A stretch of 64,000 bases of DNA from Xanthomonas translucens pv. cerealis (GCF_006838285.1 NZ_CP038228.1:4154001-4218000), one strand, 5' to 3'. Shown: positions 26,185 through 39,875, numbered from the stretch's first letter. Notes: generated from the letters alone by a model not told the origin. A program made the numbers and translations.

Positions 26185-26927
26185 TCGTCGCCGACAATCT
26201 GCACAAGGCGTTCAAGACCAAGGCCGGCACCGTGCAGGCGGTGCAAGGGGTCAGCTTCGAAGCCGCCGACGGCCAGATCACCGGCCTGCTCGGTCCCAAC
26301 GGCGCCGGCAAGACCACCACCTTGCGCATGCTGTACACGCTGATGACGCCCGACCAGGGCCAGGTGCGCGTGGATGGCATCGACGTGGGCGCCGATCCGC
26401 TGGCGGTGCGCCGCGCGCTGGGCGTGCTGCCCGACGCGCGCGGCGTGTACAAGCGCCTGACCGCGCGCGAGAACATCGCCTACTTCGGCGAACTGCACGG
26501 GCTGTCGGCGGCGCGCATTGCCGAACGCACGCGGCTGCTGTCGGCGGCGCTGGACATGGACGACATCCTCGACCGCCAGACCGAGGGCTTCAGCCAGGGC
26601 CAGCGCACCAAGACCGCGATCGCGCGCGCGCTGGTCCACGACCCGCGCAACGTGATCCTCGACGAACCCACCAACGGCCTGGATGTGATGACCACCCGCG
26701 CGATGCGCGGCTTCCTGCGCGGGCTGCGCGCAGAGGGGCGCTGCGTGATCTTCTCCAGCCACATCATGCAGGAGGTGGCGGCGCTGTGCGATCGCATCGT
26801 CATCGTCGCCAAGGGCACGGTGGTGGCCGCCGGCACCGCCGACGAACTGCGCGCCCTGACCGGCGAAGACAATCTGGAAGACGCCTTCGTCAAGGCGATC
26901 GGCAGCGACGAGGGACTGCACGCATGA
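26181..26927 (+). CDS. ABC transporter ATP-binding protein, NatA-type
   Basis: The 248-aa ATPase has Walker A LLGPNGAGKTTTL near residue 40, the NatA-like VRRALGVLPDARGVYKRLT segment in place of a classic Q-loop, signature FSQGQRTK near 137, Walker B NVILDEPTNGLD near 157 and switch His in FSSHIMQEVA. With the next gene it forms an exporter of the NatAB (sodium-efflux) type; the substrate may differ. The GTG start has a strong GGGAGGA site six bases upstream. Confidence 0.9.
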   Translation: MIVADNLHKAFKTKAGTVQAVQGVSFEAADGQITGLLGPNGAGKTTTLRMLYTLMTPDQGQVRVDGIDVGADPLAVRRALGVLPDARGVYKRLTARENIAYFGELHGLSAARIAERTRLLSAALDMDDILDRQTEGFSQGQRTKTAIARALVHDPRNVILDEPTNGLDVMTTRAMRGFLRGLRAEGRCVIFSSHIMQEVAALCDRIVIVAKGTVVAAGTADELRALTGEDNLEDAFVKAIGSDEGLHA

Positions 26928-28105
26928 GCCTGTTTCGAACCGTGTTCACCGTGATGCGCAAGGAATTGCGCGATCTGTCGCGCGACCGCCGCACCTTGGC
27001 GCTGGCCCTGCTGCTCGGCCCGCTGCTGTATCCGGCGCTGATCCTGGGCATGGGCGCGCTGGCCGAGAGCCGGGTCAGGACCCAGATCGACACGCCGCTG
27101 GACATTCCGGTGATCGGCCGCGAGCGCGCGCCGAACCTGGTCGCGTTCCTCGCCGCGCAAGGCCTGAACGCCGTCGCGCCGCCGAAGGACCTGACCGCGG
27201 CGATCCGCAGCCAGGACGTGGATCTGGCGCTGAAGATCGACGAGGACTACGCCAATGCCTGGCGCGAGGGGCGCCCGGCGCTGGTGGAGATCATCAAGGA
27301 CAGCACCCGCCGCGACGCCGACATCCCGACCACGCGGGTGCAGACGGGGCTGAGCATGTACAGCCAGCAGGTTGGTGCGCTGCGGCTGCTGGCGCGCGGC
27401 GTCGATGCGCAGGTGGCGCGGCCGCTGGACATGGCGGTCCAGGATCTGGCCACGGCCGAAGCCAAACGCGGCGCGCTGCTGGCGATGCTGCTGCCGGTGC
27501 TGCTGACCATCACCTCGTTCATCGGTGGCGCCTATCTGATCCTGGATGCCACCGCCGGCGAACGCGAGCGGCAATCGCTGGAGCCGCTGCTGGCCACGCC
27601 GGCCTCGCGCGGGGCCATCGTCAGCGGCAAGATCGCCGCCGCCTGCGTGGTCGGGCTGGCCTCGCTGCTGCTGACCCTGCTCGCATTCAAGCTCAGCGCG
27701 CAGGTGGCCAGCGGCATCGGCCGCCAGCTCAACGTCAGCTTCGTGGCGATGTTGCAGATGCTGTTCGTGCTGCTGCCGATGCTGTTCATCGGCACCTCGC
27801 TGCTGACCGTGCTGGCCGCCGCGGCCAAGAGCATGAAGGAAGCGCAGAGCCACATGACCTGGCTGATGCTGCTGCCGATGCTGCCCGGTTACGCGCTGAT
27901 GGTGTATCCGCTGAAGACCACGCTATGGCAGTTCGCGGTGCCGTTCCTGGCGCAGAACCAGATGCTGCTGAAGATCATCCGCCGCGAACCGATCGACCTG
28001 CAGATCTGGGCGGTGTACCTGGCCGCCGGCTTCGGCCTGGCCGCGGTGCTGTGGCTGGCCGCGGTGCGCCGCTACCGGCAGGAGCGGCTGGCGATATCGG
28101 GGTGA
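26924..28105 (+). CDS. ABC transporter permease, NatB-type
   Basis: The 393-aa protein has an N-terminal helix (LALALLLGPLLYPALILGMG), a large extracytoplasmic loop of about 190 residues, and five C-terminal helices starting with LLAMLLPVLLTITSFIGGAY. The order and the ATAGERERQSLEPLLATPAS motif are those of NatB/ABC-2 type permeases. Its ATG overlaps the stop of the ATPase gene (ATGA). Confidence 0.88.
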   Translation: MSLFRTVFTVMRKELRDLSRDRRTLALALLLGPLLYPALILGMGALAESRVRTQIDTPLDIPVIGRERAPNLVAFLAAQGLNAVAPPKDLTAAIRSQDVDLALKIDEDYANAWREGRPALVEIIKDSTRRDADIPTTRVQTGLSMYSQQVGALRLLARGVDAQVARPLDMAVQDLATAEAKRGALLAMLLPVLLTITSFIGGAYLILDATAGERERQSLEPLLATPASRGAIVSGKIAAACVVGLASLLLTLLAFKLSAQVASGIGRQLNVSFVAMLQMLFVLLPMLFIGTSLLTVLAAAAKSMKEAQSHMTWLMLLPMLPGYALMVYPLKTTLWQFAVPFLAQNQMLLKIIRREPIDLQIWAVYLAAGFGLAAVLWLAAVRRYRQERLAISG

Positions 28106-28110
28106 TTGGG

Positions 28111-28207
28111 CGGGACCCGGGACTCGGAAAAAGCGGCGGCCGCCTGTGCTGCAGGATCATCGCACTGACGCTGCTTCGCTCTTACGGGTCCCGAGTCCCG
28201 AGTCCCG
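28111..28207. repeat. inverted GAGTCCC-type repeats after the permease gene
   Basis: CGGGACCCGGGACTCGG at 28111 is the near reverse complement of the CCGAGTCCCGAGTCCCG at 28191, bracketing about 60 bases. The right arm consists of tandem GAGTCCC heptamers like the array at 39823. The structure lies six bases past the permease stop. Confidence 0.75.
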
Positions 28208-28237
28208 AAAAAAAACCCGGCACATGCCGGGCTTTTT
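28208..28237. terminator. bidirectional intrinsic terminator
   Basis: A run of A residues, the stem CCCGGC/GCCGGG and a run of five T form a short classic terminator between the converging permease and TonB-like genes; it can serve both strands. Confidence 0.85.
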
Positions 28238-28243
28238 GCAGGA

Positions 28244-29254
28244 TCAGCCGCCGGGATTGAACGCCAACGTGCGTCGCGTCGTGACCGGCGCGCTGACCGG
28301 CTCGAAGCGCCAGCGCTTGGTCGCGTTCAGCGCTTCGCGGTCGAACACCCGTGGCGGGGTGGCGCGCAGCACGCGCGCGCTGGTGACCGAGCCGTCGGTG
28401 CCGACGGTGATCTCCACCAGCACTTCGCCGGCAGTGCCCGAGCGCAGCGCGTCGGGCGGGTAGCGCGGCGCCGGGGTGCTGATCGCGCGCAGCGATTGCG
28501 GGCTGGCAGCGGCTGCCGCTGGCGTGGCCGCCGGCGGCGCTGCAGGCGGCACTGCTGCCGGGGCCGGCGTCGGCGCGCTGCGCGCAGCGGCGGCCTGGCG
28601 CTCGGCTTCCTGGCGTGCCCTCTCGCGGCGCGCGGCGTCCTGTTGCGCGGCGATCTGCTGCGCGGCCTGCGCCTCGCTGGCCTGCTGCTGCGCCTGCTTC
28701 TGCTGCTCGGCCAGCAGCCTGGCCTTCTGTTCGGCCTCCTTCTTGACCTTGTCGGTCTCTTCCTGGCTGCGCTGCGCCGCGGACTGCATGCCGTTGCTCA
28801 CGCCCAGCTTCAGCCGCGGCAATGCCGGCGCCTGGCTGTCGATCTTCTCGATCAGCGCGACCAGCCGCTGCGCTTCCGCGAAGTCTTCGCGGTTGATGCT
28901 CTGCTCGGCGGCGATCAGCGCGTACGGCATCAGGTCGGTCAGCGCGCTCTTGACCCCGGCGTCGTCCGGCTGCTTGTCGCGCAACGCCAGGTAGTATTCG
29001 ACCGCGTTGTTGCCGGCCGGCGCGTACATGCGGTTTTCGCGCAGCGCCTGGCTGGCCGCTGCGTGCAACTGCTCGGTGCCCATCGACCGCACCTTGGCCG
29101 AGACCGGCGGTGCGGCCGGCGCGGTGGCTGCGGGTGCCGCCGCCGGCGTGGCGACCGGCGTGGCGTCTTCCTGCCTGGAACAGGCCGCCAGCGTGGCGAG
29201 CAGCAAGACCGGCGCCATGCGGCGCGCCTTCGCGAATGTCGTAACCTGCAACAT
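28244..29254 (-). CDS. lipoprotein with C-terminal TonB domain
   Basis: The 336-aa product has a lipoprotein signal ending TLAAC (Cys25), a Pro/Ala linker, a helical middle region, then a strongly charged coiled coil at about 165-235 (rich in Glu, Gln, Ala, Lys) and a C-terminal TonB domain at about 255-336 with PRYPPDALRSGTAGEVLVEI and FDREALNATKRWRFEP. True TonB has an N-terminal inner-membrane helix rather than a lipid anchor, so this is a TonB-domain protein of uncertain partner. A GGGGA site precedes the ATG at 29254. Confidence 0.82.
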   Translation of the reverse strand: MLQVTTFAKARRMAPVLLLATLAACSRQEDATPVATPAAAPAATAPAAPPVSAKVRSMGTEQLHAAASQALRENRMYAPAGNNAVEYYLALRDKQPDDAGVKSALTDLMPYALIAAEQSINREDFAEAQRLVALIEKIDSQAPALPRLKLGVSNGMQSAAQRSQEETDKVKKEAEQKARLLAEQQKQAQQQASEAQAAQQIAAQQDAARRERARQEAERQAAAARSAPTPAPAAVPPAAPPAATPAAAAASPQSLRAISTPAPRYPPDALRSGTAGEVLVEITVGTDGSVTSARVLRATPPRVFDREALNATKRWRFEPVSAPVTTRRTLAFNPGG

Positions 29255-29434
29255 GCTTTCCCCTACTCCCCGGTGATGGCAATGAAATACGCAGCGGCGG
29301 TTCTCCCGCGCAGCCGGCATGGCTCCCTCGTTCCCTGCCAGCGCACCCCGCCCGTCAATCTAGCATCCACTTCCGCCGCGTGCTCGACGGCTGCGTGGCG
29401 GCCGCCGCAAAAGCGTGAGCGCGTGCACGCGAGG

Positions 29435-30043
29435 TCAGTGCGCCGGTTTCGCCGGCGCGGACATCAGCCGGTCGGTCCAGGCGATGCCGATCGCCGACAG
29501 GATGAAGATGCCGTGGATGATGGTCTGCCACAGCACCCCGGTCTGGGTCAGCGTCGCGCAGCTCTTCAGGTCCACGGTGGCCGCCGCGCTGGCCAATTGG
29601 TCCGGCGAGCACAGCGGCATGCCGCCCAGCGCGCCGACCGCGATGAAGGTCTTGAGCAGGTGGATCGAGGAGATGCCGATGATCGACAGCGCCAGCTTCA
29701 CCTTCAACACGCTGGCATTGACGTGGCTCAGCCACTCCGGCTGGTCCGGATGGCCTTCCAGGCCCAGCCGCGAGACGAAGGTTTCGTAGCCGCCGACGAT
29801 CACCATCACCAGCAGGTTGGAGATCATCACCACGTCGATCAGGCCGAGCACGATCAACATGATCTGCTGTTCGCCCAGGCTCGGCGCCTCATGGATCAGG
29901 TGCCACAACTCCTTTCCGAACAGGAACACATAGACGCCCTGGGCCACGATCAACCCCAGGTACAGCGGCAACTGCAGCCAGCGCGAGGCGAAGATCAGGC
30001 TGGACAGCGGGTTGAGGCGGGGCGGCTGAGGCGCAGGGCTCAT
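29435..30043 (-). CDS. YqhA/UPF0114 family membrane protein
   Basis: The 202-aa protein has four helices and the family landmarks SLIFASRWLQLPLYLGLI, LGLIDVVMISNLLVMVIVGG, GYETFVSRLGL, and IGISSIHLLKTFI. This is the TIGR00645 (UPF0114) family of inner-membrane proteins with no proven function. The start at 30043 (MSPAPQPP) is the last ATG before the conserved region. It is divergent from the GST gene. Confidence 0.88.
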   Translation of the reverse strand: MSPAPQPPRLNPLSSLIFASRWLQLPLYLGLIVAQGVYVFLFGKELWHLIHEAPSLGEQQIMLIVLGLIDVVMISNLLVMVIVGGYETFVSRLGLEGHPDQPEWLSHVNASVLKVKLALSIIGISSIHLLKTFIAVGALGGMPLCSPDQLASAAATVDLKSCATLTQTGVLWQTIIHGIFILSAIGIAWTDRLMSAPAKPAH

Positions 30044-30153
30044 GGCGTGGTATCGAATGCTGCGGTGCAGGAAGGCGCAGGGTACTGGCCCGCCGGGATG
30101 CTGCCAAGCGCGCACCACGGCTACACTGGACACCCCGTTTCCGGACCGCCGCC

Positions 30154-33151
<2,998 letters not shown>

Positions 33152-33190
33152 CCGCCCTCCGCACCCACGCTCGCCGAAAAGGAGTTCTGC

Positions 33191-33781
33191 ATGTCCACGC
33201 CGCCGCCGCTGCCCGGTTCCCCCCTGTCTGATCCCGTTGCCGCCGCGTCGCCGACGGCGGCCCGCAAAGGCTGGTGGGCACGCCACTGGAAATGGGCGGT
33301 GCCGCTGCTGGCCTTGCTGCTCGGCGCGATGCTGCTGGCCTCGATGGCGGTGTTCGTGCTCGGCATCGCGCGCGTCACCAAGGCATCCGAGCCGTACCGC
33401 GTCGGCCTGATGGCCGCGCAGCGCGACCAGCGGGTCATCGCGGCGCTGGGCGCGCCGGTCAAGGATGGGATCATGCCCAGCGGCAGCATTTCCACCAGCA
33501 ACGGCAGCGGCAGCGCCAATCTCAGCGTGTCGCTGCACGGCGCGCGCGGCAACGGCACCTTGTACATCGAGGCCGAACGCCATGCCGGGCAATGGCATTA
33601 CACGACGCTGCAGGTGCTGCCCGACGCCGGCGAGGCGATTCCGCTGCTCGAGGATGTCGCGCCGGACCAGGAGGACGGCGGCGAAACCGATGCCGAATCC
33701 GATTCCGACGCGGATGCCGCCAGCCAGAGACAGGCCGAAGTGGACCCGTCTGCGCCGGTCGCGGCGGATAGCACGCAGTAA
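33191..33781 (+). CDS. Coa1-like membrane-anchored protein
   Basis: The 196-aa product has a Pro-rich cytoplasmic head, one helix at about 36-60 (AVPLLALLLGAMLLASMAVF), and an extracytoplasmic domain with the pattern of the Coa1 (cytochrome oxidase assembly factor-like) family: SEPYRVGLMAAQRDQRVIAA, LGAPVKDGIMPSGSIS and GTLYIEAERHAGQWHY. The tail from about 160 is acidic and disordered. Function in bacteria is unknown. It follows the peptidase by 39 bp and may be cotranscribed. Confidence 0.78.
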   Translation: MSTPPPLPGSPLSDPVAAASPTAARKGWWARHWKWAVPLLALLLGAMLLASMAVFVLGIARVTKASEPYRVGLMAAQRDQRVIAALGAPVKDGIMPSGSISTSNGSGSANLSVSLHGARGNGTLYIEAERHAGQWHYTTLQVLPDAGEAIPLLEDVAPDQEDGGETDAESDSDADAASQRQAEVDPSAPVAADSTQ

Positions 33782-34096
33782 GCGCATCAGCGGCTGTGGC
33801 GTGCGCCGCGGCTGCAGACGGGACGCAAGCCGCCCGGCCATTCCGTCGAGTCGCTGCGTTGCGTGGGCAGGGGGATGCCGTGCATCGCGCTGTCGCCGTG
33901 CTGCCGATCGCAGACGGTGTAGCCGTGTGCACGACTCGCGGGCCTGCAGCGACCGTCGCGCAATTCGGATCGCTACCCTGACCGCCTCCGTTTCGTGCGC
34001 GATCGCCGGCCATCCGGCGCGGCCATGACCTGCGGCAGCTTGCCGGCCGCACGCGCGCCGCGTACGGTCGCCGCATCGCCCCGCTGGAAATCCGCC

Positions 34097-35213
34097 GATG
34101 AGAACGAGCGCCTGCTGCTGCCGTAGCAGGATGCGCCGCAGATGGTGCTCGGCGGGCTCAACAACCTGCTGTCCGAACAGGTGCCGACGGCGCGCCGGGC
34201 CAAGGCGCTGGACCGGCTGTAGCGCTATGTCGGCCTGCTGCCCGGCAGCACTTCCATGCTGCTGGCGCGCCAGTGTTACGAGGAAAAGCGCGCCGACGGT
34301 TCGCTGTTGCCGCCGACCCGACGCGAGGTCGAACAGGCCTTGAGCAACGTGGACACCTATGCCAGGGGCATTATAGGATCGACGGCACCGAACCGGCGCT
34401 GGCGGCGATGGACAGACAGTTCAAGGACTACGCCGCTTGGACGCGCAAGGTGGTGCTGCCGAAGGCGCGCGAGGACGCGCGCCTGCCGCCGGAACTGTAT
34501 GCCTTCCAGTGCGCCTGGGGTCGGCGGCCGAGAGTGCGGCGCAACCGGCGCCGCATTTCCGCCCGGCGCCGCTGGTCGGCAATACCGGCGAGCAGGGCAG
34601 CTTCGTGCTGCCGCTGGGCAATCCGGATACCTCCGGCAAGGGCGAGCATTACGACGACTTCAACTTCGGCTCGGCGGCGTGGACGCTGAGTGCGCACGAG
34701 GGCCGGCCCGGCCACGAACTGCAGTTCACCGCGATGGTCGAGCGCGGCGTGTCGCTGGCGCGCAGCATGTTCGCGTTCAATTCGGTCAACGTCGAGGGCT
34801 GGACGCTGTACGCCGAGGCCGAAATGGTGCCGTACGAACCGCTAGACGGGCAGCTGATCGCGCTGCAGTTCCGCCTGCTGCGCGCCGCGCGCGCCATGCT
34901 CGACCCGATGCTCAACCTGGGCCTGACTGACCGCGAACGCGCGCGCCTGGTGCTGGAGAACGACGTCGGCCTGTCGCCGGCGATGGCGCGGCAGGAACTG
35001 GACCGCTACATGATGCGCGCGCCCGGCCAGGCCGGCAGCTATTTCTATGGCTACAGCCGCATCATGGAATTGCGCATGCGCACCGAACTGGCGCTGGGCG
35101 CGAAGTTCGACCGGCTGAAGTTCAACAACTTCCTGCTCGACCAGGGCTTGCTGCCGCCGGATCAGCTGGCGACCGCGGTGGACGAGGTGTTCGTGCCGGC
35201 GCAGCTGGAGTGA
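34097..35213 (+). pseudogene. broken DUF885 peptidase-like gene
   Basis: The 3' part is well preserved: NTGEQGSFVLPLGNPD, then AWTLSAHEGRPGHELQF (HExxH-like region), EGWTLYAEAEMVPYEP and YFYGYSRIMELRMR, as in DUF885 proteins of about 590 aa. Upstream, matching sequence is spread over three frames: in-frame TAG codons at 34124 and 34220 (both where Gln is expected), a frameshift near 34370 and another near 34520. The first 200 or so residues are missing. Each segment is recognisable, so decay is recent, but the gene cannot make a full protein. The 33782-34096 stretch before it shows nothing. Confidence 0.85.
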
Positions 35214-35272
35214 TCGGGCTGTGACCATGCCGCGCCGCTGCGTGAATCGCGCAGCGGTGCGGCCAATACCGA

Positions 35273-35641
35273 TCAGTGATCCTTCGGCACATTTTCCGGA
35301 CGCTGGCGCCCTTTCCAGTCGCTCGCCTTGCCGCCGCCGACAGGACAAATACGCTCATATTGGTATACGGCTCTTACTGCCGTTTGTGTCCAAGACATGA
35401 GGCAGTAAGTGCCAACGCAGCATGGCTCTGTGGTCGGATACAGGCAATAGCCAGGAGCTCCCATCTACATACCTGTGGACGGGGACGTGGGTATCCATTT
35501 CTTGTCTGGTGACTTGCAGCCTTGTGTGCAAAAAACAAAAGGATCGTTGTCGCGACAGGCCAGCCTCTCGTATATGGGCGCAGCGTTGGCTGGGCCGAAC
35601 AAAACTAAGAATGCGACCAATATCCATATCCAGCGTTTCAT
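35273..35641 (-). pseudogene. Cys-rich secreted protein split by an amber codon
   Basis: A strong AAGGA site precedes the ATG at 35641. The first frame encodes a signal peptide (MKRWIWILVAFLVLFGPANA) and a short mature part with three Cys, ending at TAG (35465-35467). The same frame continues without other stops for 63 more codons, with five Cys (GYCLYP, PCCVGTYC, ERICPVGG), to a TGA at 35273. Together they would make a 122-residue secreted protein with eight Cys. The even Cys count and frame continuity argue for one gene with a recent nonsense mutation. The region is less GC-rich than its surroundings, suggesting acquisition. No family is recognised. Confidence 0.65.
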
Positions 35642-35958
35642 AACGAGTCCTTCTGTCAATAACGGTTTACACCGAGCGCCCAGGCTAACGACCTGTCATT
35701 ACCTTGGCGGGTCTGGGCGTAAGCCTGACAAGTCCTTGCAATGCCCGCGTGTCGGTCAATACTTATAATCCGGCCAATAGCTTACCAAGGGGGCTGCGAC
35801 GGCGGTCGCCTATTCCTGGGCTGCTGCGCCACCCGGGAGACGGTGAAGCTGGACATGGAGCTGGGCCAGCATTGGCCGGCCGGCCGTGGTCGGCCCATTG
35901 TCCAGGAGGCCAGCGCTCCAACAGCGGAAACGGCCGGGTGCATTCTCCCCAGCGACGC
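35642..35958. other. gap without recognisable gene
   Basis: This 317-bp stretch continues the lower-GC segment. It should hold the promoter of the Cys-rich gene on the minus strand. I see no coding frame with credible composition and no repeat. Confidence 0.5.
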
Positions 35959-36426
35959 TCAGCGTTCTTGCGGCGGCAACGGCTGCGCGGGCTGTGGCGC
36001 CGCTGGCGCCTGCGCCCCCGGCGGTACCCAGATCGCCATGCCGGCGGCGCGCTTCTGCGTGGTCGGGATGCCGATGCCCAGGCCGCCGCCGACGTGGCCG
36101 CCATAGCTGCCGCCGCCGATCGATACGCCGCCGCCCGAGCGTTGCGAGGCCACGCCCATCAGCACCACGCCGTTGGCGCCGAGCTTGGCCGCCTCGCGCT
36201 TGAGCCGCGTCATCGCCGCATCGGTCTGGCCCTGGGTGCCGAAGCCGGCCGCGCTGGAGGATTCGAGCTGGGCGATATCGACCGCGCCGAGCGGTGGGGT
36301 CGAATAGATCTGGACCAGGGCCGGGTCGATCGGCGGCCGCGGCGCGCCGACCATCACCTTGGAGGAACTGGCGCAGCCGGCCAGCGCGAACAGCAGCGCC
36401 AGCGGCAACAGCGGTCGGACGTTCAT
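35959..36426 (-). CDS. small outer-membrane-type lipoprotein
   Basis: The 155-aa product has a lipoprotein signal ending ALAGC (Cys18), followed by a domain with DAAMTRLKREAAKLGANGVV, a pattern common in small Gram-negative lipoproteins of unknown role. A Gly-rich segment (about 105-128) and a Pro/Gln-rich tail follow. The start at 36426 puts the signal at the N terminus; a longer frame upstream lacks a leader. Confidence 0.78.
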   Translation of the reverse strand: MNVRPLLPLALLFALAGCASSSKVMVGAPRPPIDPALVQIYSTPPLGAVDIAQLESSSAAGFGTQGQTDAAMTRLKREAAKLGANGVVLMGVASQRSGGGVSIGGGSYGGHVGGGLGIGIPTTQKRAAGMAIWVPPGAQAPAAPQPAQPLPPQER

Positions 36427-36604
36427 GGCATTACCCCCGTGGATCGGATACGAGGCGATGATAGGCGCGACCAGTGAACCGCGACGTACCCGCCATTGCC
36501 GCGCCACCGTGGCACGCCCGCCGTGAGTCCCGTGCCAAGAGTTGGTTTGCGCCGGCGGGCGCGCGCGCTATGGTGCGCACTGGCATTCAGCGAAGGGCGG
36601 CGGC

Positions 36605-38051
<1,447 letters not shown>

Positions 38052-38090
38052 GGCGGTGGGCGTACGTTCGGTGCAGATGACGCGGCTTGT

Positions 38091-38172
38091 TGTAAGAGCG
38101 GCTTCAGCCACGACAACGTCCGAAGCCGGAAGGCCCGCCGCTGCGTTCGCCGCGACTGAAGTCGCTCCCACA
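38091..38172. repeat. REP-like inverted repeat
   Basis: Arms TGTAAGAGCGGCTTCAGCCA and CGCGACTGAAGTCGCTCCCA are imperfect complements spaced by about 36 bases. It is the first of two adjacent copies after hemB. Confidence 0.75.
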
Positions 38173-38208
38173 AGGATTCCACCGGCACAGTGGAGCGGCG
38201 AGGCCTCT

Positions 38209-38295
38209 TGTGGGAGGGGCTTCAGTCCCGACTGCATGCCCGTTCGGAACATTCACCACTGCGCTCGTCGCGACTGAAGACAGTTGCTCCTACAA
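38209..38295. repeat. REP-like inverted repeat
   Basis: Arms TGTGGGAGGGGCTTCAGTCC and CGCGACTGAAGACAGTTGCT lie on either side of about 37 bases; a small insertion in the right arm interrupts pairing. It borders the epimerase relic. Confidence 0.75.
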
Positions 38296-38299
38296 AGGC

Positions 38300-38845
38300 A
38301 GGATGCGCGCAGGGAAAAACTTGCAGACATAGGTGCAGTATTTATGCGGACGTCGGCGTGGACGATGGATGCGCCCGGACGCCCCGGTTTCACCATTCCC
38401 TGCGCGAACCAGCTGTTGCCCACGCGCGGGCCAAAAAAGTCGTCCGCGCGCACCACGATGACCCGCGCACCGTGCGCGGTCGCGGCCTGCAGGCGCCGCT
38501 CCAGCTCGACCCGGATCGCGCCCTAGCGCGTGGCCTGCGCCGCGTCTGCGTCCTGTGCCGGGCAGGCATCCAGGCCGTAGTTGTAGACCGTGCCAGGCAG
38601 CACGATGGTCGCGCCTTCGGCGCAGGCCGCGGCGATCGTGTTGTCGATCAGCGGCAGCACCAGTTCGGACCAGCGCCGGTAGCCGGGCGGATTGACCGCA
38701 TGCACGATCACCGCGCAGCCTTGCGCGGCGTGCAGCACGTCCTCGCGGCGCATCGCGTCGCCGCGCAGCCAGTGGATGCCGTCGCGGGTTTCGCTGGCGG
38801 CAGCGAGTCCGCGTTGCAGGGCGCGCAACTGCCAGCCGGCGTTTT
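38300..38845 (-). pseudogene. relic of an NAD-dependent epimerase/dehydratase gene
   Basis: One minus frame reads AGWQLRALQRGL, GIHWLRGDAMRREDVLHAAQ, AVIVHAVNPPGYRRWSELVL and VLPGTVYNYGLDA, then a TAG at 38523-38525, and continues in the same frame with GARVIVVRADDFFGPRVGNS and WFAQGMVKPGRP. These are successive segments of extended-SDR epimerases. The Rossmann N terminus is missing up to the LysR start, and the C terminus stops near 38300. Divergent pairing of such enzymes with LysR regulators is common, so it was probably the target gene of the adjacent regulator. Confidence 0.75.
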
Positions 38846-38849
38846 GTGT

Positions 38850-39737
38850 ATGGGCAAAGCTATCGGTTGGGAGCTGTGCCGGTCCTTGCTCGCGGTGCTG
38901 GAGGAGGGGTCGCTGTCGGCGGCCGCGCGTGCGCTCGATCTGACCCAGTCCACCGTCGGCCGGCATGTGGCGTCGCTGGAAAAGGCGCTGGCGGTGCCGT
39001 TGTTCGTGCGCTCGCAGAGCGGATTGCTGCCGACCGATGCGGCGCTGGCGCTGCGCGGCCATGCCCAGGCCATGGGCAACATCGCCGTCTCGCTGCGGCG
39101 CGCGGCCGGCCGCCACGGCGAGGCGGTGCAAGGCACGGTACGGATCTCCGCCAGCGAGATCATCGGCGCCGAAGTGCTACCGCCGGCGCTGGCCGCATTG
39201 CGCCGCGCGCATCCGCAGCTGCGGCTGGAACTGGTGCTCAACAATCGCGTGCAGGACCTGCTGCACCGCGAGGCCGACGTGGCGGTGCGCATGACCCGGC
39301 CGCAGCAGGATCTGCTCATCGCCCGCCGCATCGGCGAGATCGCGCTCGGCCTGTACGCCCATCCGGACTACCTGGCCCGGTACGGCAGCCTGCAAAGCCT
39401 GGACGAGCTCATGCAGCACGCGCTGGTCGGCTTCGATGCGGAGACGCCGTTCCTGCGCGCCGCACGTGCGGGGCTGCCGCGATGGCGGCGCGAGGCGTTC
39501 GCGCTGCGAGCCGACAGCGACCTGGCGCAACCGGCCTTGATCCGTGCCGGCTGCGGCATCGGCTTCTGCCAGGCGGCCCTGGCCCGGCGTACGCCGAACC
39601 TGCTGCCGGTGCTGGCGCAGCAGGTACGCATCGGCCTGGATACCTGGATCACCATGCATCAGGACCTGTACGGCAGCGCCGCCTGCAGCGCCTTGTTTGC
39701 GGCGCTGGCGGAAGCGATGACCGCGCACGTGTGCTGA
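38850..39737 (+). CDS. LysR-family transcriptional regulator
   Basis: The 295-aa protein has an N-terminal winged HTH (LLAVLEEGSLSAAARALDL, TQSTVGRHVASLEKAL, then VPLFVRSQSGLLPTDAA) and a LysR substrate-binding domain from about residue 88 (GTVRISASEIIGAEVLPPAL). The ATG at 38850 lies at the very edge of the epimerase relic, whose 5' end and the shared promoter region appear to be deleted. Expression may therefore be altered. The effector is unknown. Confidence 0.88.
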   Translation: MGKAIGWELCRSLLAVLEEGSLSAAARALDLTQSTVGRHVASLEKALAVPLFVRSQSGLLPTDAALALRGHAQAMGNIAVSLRRAAGRHGEAVQGTVRISASEIIGAEVLPPALAALRRAHPQLRLELVLNNRVQDLLHREADVAVRMTRPQQDLLIARRIGEIALGLYAHPDYLARYGSLQSLDELMQHALVGFDAETPFLRAARAGLPRWRREAFALRADSDLAQPALIRAGCGIGFCQAALARRTPNLLPVLAQQVRIGLDTWITMHQDLYGSAACSALFAALAEAMTAHVC

Positions 39738-39822
39738 GCCACGCACGCGGTCGTCTTCGGCGTGTTGCGAGCAATTGCCCGGCAACCTCGACAACGGCTC
39801 AGCAGAGCATGACGCTATTTGC

Positions 39823-39871
39823 GAGTCCCGAGTCCCGAGTCCCGAGTCCCGAGTCCCGAGTCCCGAGTCCC
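39823..39871. repeat. seven tandem GAGTCCC heptamers
   Basis: Seven perfect direct copies of GAGTCCC lie between LysR and the converging nuclease gene, ending four bases past the nuclease stop codon. Related heptamers occur at 28186-28207. No spacers, so not a CRISPR. Copy number may vary between strains. Confidence 0.95.
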
Positions 39872-39875
39872 GGCC

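Noticed and set aside
39823..39871. Tandem heptamers as a CRISPR array
   Set aside because: The units are direct and contiguous without spacers, and no cas genes are present.
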